From Cloacimonetes bacterium SCGC AAA252-N17 (GTDB lineage Bacteria; Cloacimonadota; Cloacimonadia; JGIOTU-2): DNA of 37,707 bases. Positions 32,374 to 37,707 of this stretch are shown here, piece by piece. Numbering within the stretch: position 1 is the first letter of the stretch; each line of letters begins with the position of its first letter. The notes under the pieces were generated by a model. It was not told where the DNA came from, did not search any database, and saw nothing but the letters and a program-made list of their open reading frames with translations. A program made the position numbers and the translations under genes. The stretch spans positions 1 through 37,707 of the forward strand of contig ASNI01000017.1 in the NCBI GenBank assembly GCA_000404785.1. The letters run 5' to 3'.

Positions 32374-32850
32374 AGCAGGCAATGGAGTTCAGAGAATGCG
32401 AAAATACTGGATTCCCGATCAGGTCGGGAATGACATTTTTGTTTGTTGGCGGTGTAAATCACGAATCGGTTGTGAAGAAAACGACATGCCCTTTTTGTTG
32501 GGAATTACCTTGCCAGATGGTGTAGAGCACGGAATAGCCCTTAATTCTGCCAGCAGACGGATGGCGTTCAGAGAATGCGAAAATACTGGATTCCTCCCGA
32601 CAAATCGGGAGGAATGACATTTTGGGTATTGTTGGCGGTGTAAATCACGAGTCAGTCGCGAATAGAACGACATGCCCTTTTTGTTTGGAATTACCTTGCC
32701 AGATGGTGTAGAGCACGGAATAGCCCTTCATTCTGACAGCAGGCAATGGAGTTCAGAGAATGCGAAAATACTGGATTCCCGATCAGGTCGGGAATGACAT
32801 TTTTGTTTGTTGGTGATGTAAATCACGAGTCGGTTGTGAAGAAAACTACT
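32374..32850. repeat. about 2.6 tandem copies of a 180-bp repeat with hairpins
   Basis: Units start at 32374, 32551 and 32737 (periods 177 and 186); the third is cut short near 32850. Each has ttcagagaatgcgaaaatac followed by a hairpin and gaatgacatttt. The hairpin is attcccga-tcagg-tcgggaat in units 1 and 3, and attcctcccga-caaa-tcgggaggaat in unit 2, so both arms changed together. The hairpin and following T-run may end transcription of the upstream peptidase gene. The region 32254-32373 between the block and the ATPase ATG has no gene. Confidence 0.85.
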
Positions 32851-32905
32851 CGGGATGGAATCGGTATTATTTCAACCCGACTCATCTTTGCAAGCTGAGT
32901 CGTGT

Positions 32906-35900
32906 TTATTTCATAAAGAGCAGTTTCTTGATCACCTGCATATTACCTGATTTCAGGACATAGAAGTATATACCATTCGCCACTTTGCGGTCACGCTGGT
33001 CCGTACCGTCCCATACTACGGAGACTTGGTGACTTTGAGACGGGGAGACGATGGGTAGGATTTTCACTTTCTGCCCCTTTATGTTATAGATCTCAATCGT
33101 TGCTTTCTTGCTGTTCGGCAGATAAAATGAAATAGTAGTTTTATCATTGAATGGATTGGGAAAATTTTTCAGAATAGTAAGATTATTTTCTTCGGGAATG
33201 TCTTCATCAACCTTATAGATCGGCGCTCCGAATTCATAACATCCCATATCAACAATATCACTTCCTATGCCTGTTCCATTCCATATACGCACATTACCGT
33301 CAAGGTCTGCAAAGGAATGAACATAGAAATTACTGCCGGTATCAATACAGGGCGAATCCTCAGTGAGATGGTAATCATTATTTGTCGTATCAGCAAAATC
33401 AGGATTAAGGGAAAGATTGCCTGTTCCAGCCCAATAGTCAGACAGATCACAGTAAGAAATGGTTACTTTTGTCGTATCGATACTCCACACATCTTGAGGA
33501 AGATTATCCCACAGAATGGAGTTGTAAATGCCGAGCGTTTTTGTGCCGAGATGGCTTATTCCTCCACCTTGATTGCTAACATTATTGTTCGCGATAGTTG
33601 TATTGAAAATCTCAACTTCGGAATCATTTATATAAAAAGCTCCACCCTTAGAATTCGTGCCATCACTGCTATTTTCATAGAAAAGACAATTGTCCACGCT
33701 CACAAAGGATTCATCACCGCAATATATCCCTGCGCCGACTATTGCTTCATTAGAAAAAATTCTTGTTTGAGAAATAGTGAGATTTGATGCATTGCTCTTT
33801 ATCGCTCCGCCATTCTGAGAAACATTGAACCCAAAAGCACAGCTATCTATCTTCACAACTTGGCATTCATCAAAATTGATTCCACCACCATTTGAAGCTG
33901 TAACGCAATTGCTGAAAGCAGTATTTAGAATAGTTATTGTATCAACAATGGTAACATTTATGGCGCCACCATTCTTATGATTACCCACTTCACATTCGTC
34001 AAAAATACATCCTATTATCTCAACCGATGATATCTCGTTAAAACATACTGCACCACCAGAGTACATACTACTTACGCAATTAACGAACAATGTATTCTCC
34101 ATGAACAGCTCATCAATATATTCTGCGAAGAGAGCCCCACCTTTATGTGCACTACAATCCTCGAACAGACAATTCGAAATGCTCACTTTCGTATTGCCCG
34201 TGCTACATATACCTCCTCCCCAATATGAATAGCAGTTATAAAAGATACAGTCAGTTATCAAAAATGAACCATTTGCGCTTATTGCTCCTCCTAAGCCATA
34301 ATACTGAAAGTTCTGGAATGTGATACCTTCGATATAAATATTTTCATGGAAACCAAGAATGAAACCGGTACCGGAATTATCTCCATCTATACAAGAGTAC
34401 AATGAACCATGTTCGGATTTGATTGTGATGTTGTCATTAGGAATGACTATATCCGTGTTCATCGAACCTGTATAGGTGCCATCGGCAAGAATAAGAGTAT
34501 CCCCCACATTGAGCACTCCCATTCCTTCGGAGATGGTCATATAATCACCTGTGCCATCAGGGTTAACATATACGGTTTTCGTGGTGTCGGGCAGTACATG
34601 TATGTAATTCGCTTTTGTTATAGTCGAGGTGATCGCAAATTGGTCGGCAACTAAGAGCGTAACTGTTTTCAAACCATCCTCATTATATATGTGTTGGGGA
34701 TTCGTTTGATAGGAGAAATATCCGTCTCCAAAATTCCAATCCCAAGTTGTGATCGAACCTGTTTCTGCATAACTTCGATCACTGAACTGCACTTCAAGGG
34801 GTTTTTGCCCGTAAAATTTGTCCGCGATGAACTCCGCATGAACGGGATTATCATCTTCATAGATACAAACATCATCTATATATGCACCTTCGGTAACATC
34901 CTCGTCATCGCTGATAAACTGAAAACGTATCTGTGACTGTGTGCCTTCGGGAATGAATGATATATCGTAGATATACTCCAACCAATCATTTTTTGTCGTG
35001 AGTATTCCCAAGGCGCCACCGCTGCCAATAAAATCCAATGTGGTCCAATCTGTTCCGTCAAAAATTTCCACATAAATGCCATCCACACCGTAATTTGTAA
35101 ATTTATACCAGCTCCAGAATGAAAGCATCGCTTCCTTCCCGACAGTAAATGCTATGGACTCCAATATATCTTCAACCTCGTTCGGATAATGCATCGAATC
35201 TGCAATGCCGCAGTACCATGAATACTCACCAGAAAGTGCTTTATAGTCGGTTAAATGCCAGAGATCATGGGTTCCCCAATGTGTCCATTTGCTATCACCT
35301 GCTTCCATATCATCAGAAAAACCTGTTTCTCCAATAGTTATTGTAAATGTATCTACGCTTGCGAAACCAAGACTGTCTGTAAAAGTAATTTCGATTTCCG
35401 GAAAAGCGGGCGGTATGCATGATGAATTAATGGCAATTTGTATGACGATATCTTCACAATTATGTGAAGGGACATCACCGAGTTCCCAGATACTGTATGG
35501 AATACTAATATCCGGGCTATCCGAATCAATTTCAAGCATAGTATTAATCGATTTCTGTAAACCAAAATTTTTGATGATCAATTGAATATCGATCTCTTCA
35601 CCGGGATCAGGAATTCCATTCCCATTCCCGTTTGTCGAGTCGGATACCTGATGATAGATATATTCAAATTCCGGGATAGCCCCTGTAATCGAAAGAGTTC
35701 CTTCCCACAAACCACCCGAATTATCCGTTATGGAATAGCCCAAAGGGATCACCTCACCATTTTCAATAGCTGCTGATACTTCAAAGTTAAAAACATTATC
35801 CTCGAATATTGCTGTTTCAGGATCGAGAAGTGCGATATAATGAGTGCTGTCTATCAGCGTAATAAAGTCGCTATCTGTCGCAAGAACGACCTCGATGCCC

Positions 35901-37707
35901 TGTGCTGGCATCTGTCCGAAATTATGAAATCCAGCATCCACTTGAACGCTTGTTCCGGGAGTAACATAACCCTGTATCGAATTATTGGTTTCATAGGAAT
36001 CAATCAGAACATAGGGTTGATCGGTAATGACATTTATTGTATCTTGATAAGGCAGAAAATTTTGTGATGTTACTGTTATCAGCACATTGTCGATCGATGT
36101 GTTTAAGCTAACCGAGAAGTTCGCTTCTCCTTGAAGATCGGTATAGCCAACTTCATATATGCCGTCATTTTGCATCATACAGACGAGTGCATTTTGGAGA
36201 GGAAACTGTCCGTCGCTCACTAAAATCTGAATATCGCAATCCCCCACAGTGATACTGTCCGGAGAATCCACGACAAGATTTTGAGGAATATCTGTCCAAA
36301 CAGGCATCTCCGGATCACCAAGCAGATTTGTCTGGTACTCGCACCAACGAAAGACATTTTCATTCCTCGAATAGGGCACATATACGGATTTTGTCATCGA
36401 AAGTGTCGATCCGATATTATAGATTTCTTCCTGAAAAAGCTGTTTATAAAATTCTTGATCGAATATATCGGAATAACCATAAAGCGGATTGCCCGGGCTT
36501 CCCCACCCGTAGCGGGAATTTCCGATAAAGGCGACTCCCCCACCGTCAGGATTATTAATCCAGTGCTCTGCAATGCAATTATAATCAAATGCAGCGGGCC
36601 AACAGCCGATCGTGTACCAGATCGAAAAAGCGGGTGCGTTTGTCAGTTCGTCCATATCGCTATTACTGAGATGACACGGACCTAAATCCATAACATTACT
36701 TGCGGCGTGCCCGCAGTGATTGATGATATGCATACCCTCATTGAGATTTGTCATTACGATACTATAATTAACATTTCCCAAAGATTCATATAATTTTGTG
36801 ATAGGATCGAATACATTCGGCACATATGCATCATCGATAAAATTCTTACTCACTCCCGAATCTGTGTAGGGATTACTCCACAAAATCGAGGCAAGGAACA
36901 TCATATCGGTTTGATAATCTACAGGCGGATTTTTCTCATAAGTGAGAATTTTATCTACGAATGCCACAGCTTCATCGATGTTTTCCACAGATGCACGTCC
37001 CACAAATACATCAGGATACATATCTATATTATCTTCAAGTTCACCAAATATAGTATTTCCGTTATCGTTCCACGTACCATCCAAATCTGAAAAATAGAGA
37101 TCGCAGGGAATGTAATTATCCATGTAAAAACCGCTTTCACAGTCGAAAGCAAAAGCTGTCCGGTAGGGCACGTAACCGGTATCTCCGCCAAGTAAAATCC
37201 ACAAAGTTCCATGATTTTGATAATAATCTTTGATGAAATTTCTGACCTTCTCCGCATTATCGCATCCATCATAATTATCATATATATAGGAAGTTGAAAC
37301 AATTGAAGCACTCATACCTTTTTGGGTTTTCCAATCAGCAAGAGGTTGAAAATCCACAGCAAAATTATCTGTCGTAATGATCACATATTCATACATGTCA
37401 TCTTTTTGTTTTTTATAGGTAATATTTGGTTTATGGATATCGCTTTTATTATAGATAATATTCGACAGTTGATTGTTCAGGAATTCCTGCGCGGTTGTGC
37501 TTCTCTGATTGATAGCTACGCCAGTCCTTTTACTCTCTGCATACGTAATTTCAACTTCGAGTTCTGTTATGAATGTGAGTTTGCGATTTACCGGATCGTA
37601 CTGAAAAGGGCTAACCAAAATAGAGCCGATATGGTAACCTGCAAGGAAGCCGGATTTTCCCTTTTGAATAATATTTTCAGGATAATTTCCCCGTTTTTCA
37701 TACACTG
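32906..37707 (-). CDS. secreted C25 (gingipain-type) cysteine peptidase with PKD, beta-helix and Por/T9SS sorting domains, 5' partial
   Basis: At least 1600 residues, open at the window edge, so the signal peptide is missing. Residue numbers count from the GTG at 37705. Residues about 105-470 are a Peptidase_C25 domain: His-333 in INHCGHAAS and Cys-367 in WYTIGCWPAAFDY are the expected catalytic pair, 34 apart, close to RgpB (His211/Cys244). Next come Ig/CARDB-like segments (475-790), a jelly-roll/MAM-like domain (796-950), a PKD domain (955-1037, WDWNFGDG...HIYNEDG), a right-handed parallel beta-helix (1042-1490, repeats like ISNCLFEDCSAHKGGALF) and a C-terminal sorting domain (1515-1599: LKNFPNPFN, ISFYLP, IYNIKGQKV, VANGIYFYVLKSG). 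It should be exported by a type IX-like system and degrade or bind extracellular polymers. No partner genes are here. Confidence 0.9.
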   Translation of the reverse strand, partial: VYEKRGNYPENIIQKGKSGFLAGYHIGSILVSPFQYDPVNRKLTFITELEVEITYAESKRTGVAINQRSTTAQEFLNNQLSNIIYNKSDIHKPNITYKKQKDDMYEYVIITTDNFAVDFQPLADWKTQKGMSASIVSTSYIYDNYDGCDNAEKVRNFIKDYYQNHGTLWILLGGDTGYVPYRTAFAFDCESGFYMDNYIPCDLYFSDLDGTWNDNGNTIFGELEDNIDMYPDVFVGRASVENIDEAVAFVDKILTYEKNPPVDYQTDMMFLASILWSNPYTDSGVSKNFIDDAYVPNVFDPITKLYESLGNVNYSIVMTNLNEGMHIINHCGHAASNVMDLGPCHLSNSDMDELTNAPAFSIWYTIGCWPAAFDYNCIAEHWINNPDGGGVAFIGNSRYGWGSPGNPLYGYSDIFDQEFYKQLFQEEIYNIGSTLSMTKSVYVPYSRNENVFRWCEYQTNLLGDPEMPVWTDIPQNLVVDSPDSITVGDCDIQILVSDGQFPLQNALVCMMQNDGIYEVGYTDLQGEANFSVSLNTSIDNVLITVTSQNFLPYQDTINVITDQPYVLIDSYETNNSIQGYVTPGTSVQVDAGFHNFGQMPAQGIEVVLATDSDFITLIDSTHYIALLDPETAIFEDNVFNFEVSAAIENGEVIPLGYSITDNSGGLWEGTLSITGAIPEFEYIYHQVSDSTNGNGNGIPDPGEEIDIQLIIKNFGLQKSINTMLEIDSDSPDISIPYSIWELGDVPSHNCEDIVIQIAINSSCIPPAFPEIEITFTDSLGFASVDTFTITIGETGFSDDMEAGDSKWTHWGTHDLWHLTDYKALSGEYSWYCGIADSMHYPNEVEDILESIAFTVGKEAMLSFWSWYKFTNYGVDGIYVEIFDGTDWTTLDFIGSGGALGILTTKNDWLEYIYDISFIPEGTQSQIRFQFISDDEDVTEGAYIDDVCIYEDDNPVHAEFIADKFYGQKPLEVQFSDRSYAETGSITTWDWNFGDGYFSYQTNPQHIYNEDGLKTVTLLVADQFAITSTITKANYIHVLPDTTKTVYVNPDGTGDYMTISEGMGVLNVGDTLILADGTYTGSMNTDIVIPNDNITIKSEHGSLYSCIDGDNSGTGFILGFHENIYIEGITFQNFQYYGLGGAISANGSFLITDCIFYNCYSYWGGGICSTGNTKVSISNCLFEDCSAHKGGALFAEYIDELFMENTLFVNCVSSMYSGGAVCFNEISSVEIIGCIFDECEVGNHKNGGAINVTIVDTITILNTAFSNCVTASNGGGINFDECQVVKIDSCAFGFNVSQNGGAIKSNASNLTISQTRIFSNEAIVGAGIYCGDESFVSVDNCLFYENSSDGTNSKGGAFYINDSEVEIFNTTIANNNVSNQGGGISHLGTKTLGIYNSILWDNLPQDVWSIDTTKVTISYCDLSDYWAGTGNLSLNPDFADTTNNDYHLTEDSPCIDTGSNFYVHSFADLDGNVRIWNGTGIGSDIVDMGCYEFGAPIYKVDEDIPEENNLTILKNFPNPFNDKTTISFYLPNSKKATIEIYNIKGQKVKILPIVSPSQSHQVSVVWDGTDQRDRKVANGIYFYVLKSGNMQVIKKLLFMK

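Noticed and set aside
32374..32850. Possible CRISPR array
   Set aside because: Only 2.6 long units of about 180 bp, with no short repeat-spacer alternation and no cas genes.

Overview
The window looks like part of a genome from an uncultured, Gram-negative, anaerobic bacterium of the FCB group. Candidatus Cloacimonadota (WWE1) or a close relative is my best guess. The reasons are a C25 peptidase carrying a Por/T9SS-type C-terminal sorting domain with an NFPNPFN motif, FISUMP (Fib_succ_major) lipoproteins, an outer-membrane beta-barrel gene, and bacterial genes for the otherwise archaeal-type GatDE amidotransferase. This is inferred from protein families only. Most host genes are on the minus strand, use GGAGG-type ribosome binding sites and are packed into ATGA-overlapping operons.

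Layout. 1-3222: minus-strand operon of a TauE/SafE-like permease, an HI0933-type flavoprotein and a COG2509-type FAD dehydrogenase. The last gene runs off the left edge after an in-frame junction with an exact inverted copy of sequence from 7393-7487. 3460-4452: FISUMP lipoprotein. 4578-6233: pgi. 6234-11118: an accessory island between the divergent housekeeping genes pgi and typA. It holds a REP-associated tyrosine transposase bracketed by inverted 26-nt palindromes, an orphan substrate-binding protein without a signal peptide, and an AT-rich two-gene cassette (Abi_C-domain protein plus a small protein with an RNRVH motif) that is a candidate phage-defence or abortive-infection module. Two decayed copies of the pgi promoter and 5' coding region separate these cargoes, as if the pgi upstream region had been duplicated at each insertion.

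11119-16658: typA/bipA, then convergent gatE-gatD, with palindromic repeats between them. 17026-22844: a TetR-controlled operon (regulator, MacB/LolD-type ATPase, two FtsX-type permeases, LolA-like protein, outer-membrane barrel) with a clear operator/promoter; it probably moves lipoprotein or lipid to the outer membrane. 22987-25660: a double FISUMP lipoprotein, an NAD(P)H:quinone oxidoreductase-like flavoprotein and a small membrane protein. 25722-27560: an AT-rich gene for a Schlafen AlbA_2-domain protein with an in-frame TGA close to its end. 27582-32253: operon of a NatAB-like ABC exporter plus tldD and tldE/pmbA. 32374-32850: about 2.6 copies of a 180-bp tandem repeat. 32906-37707: large secreted C25 (gingipain-type) peptidase with PKD, beta-helix and sorting domains, open at the right edge.

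Most unusual: the pgi-typA island with repeated pgi leader remnants and the Abi_C/RNRVH pair; the Schlafen-like gene with its in-frame stop; archaeal-type GatDE in a bacterium; the double-hairpin repeats with complementary loops; and the conserved TTGACA-N21-TTCACCTATCA leader found at four sites.
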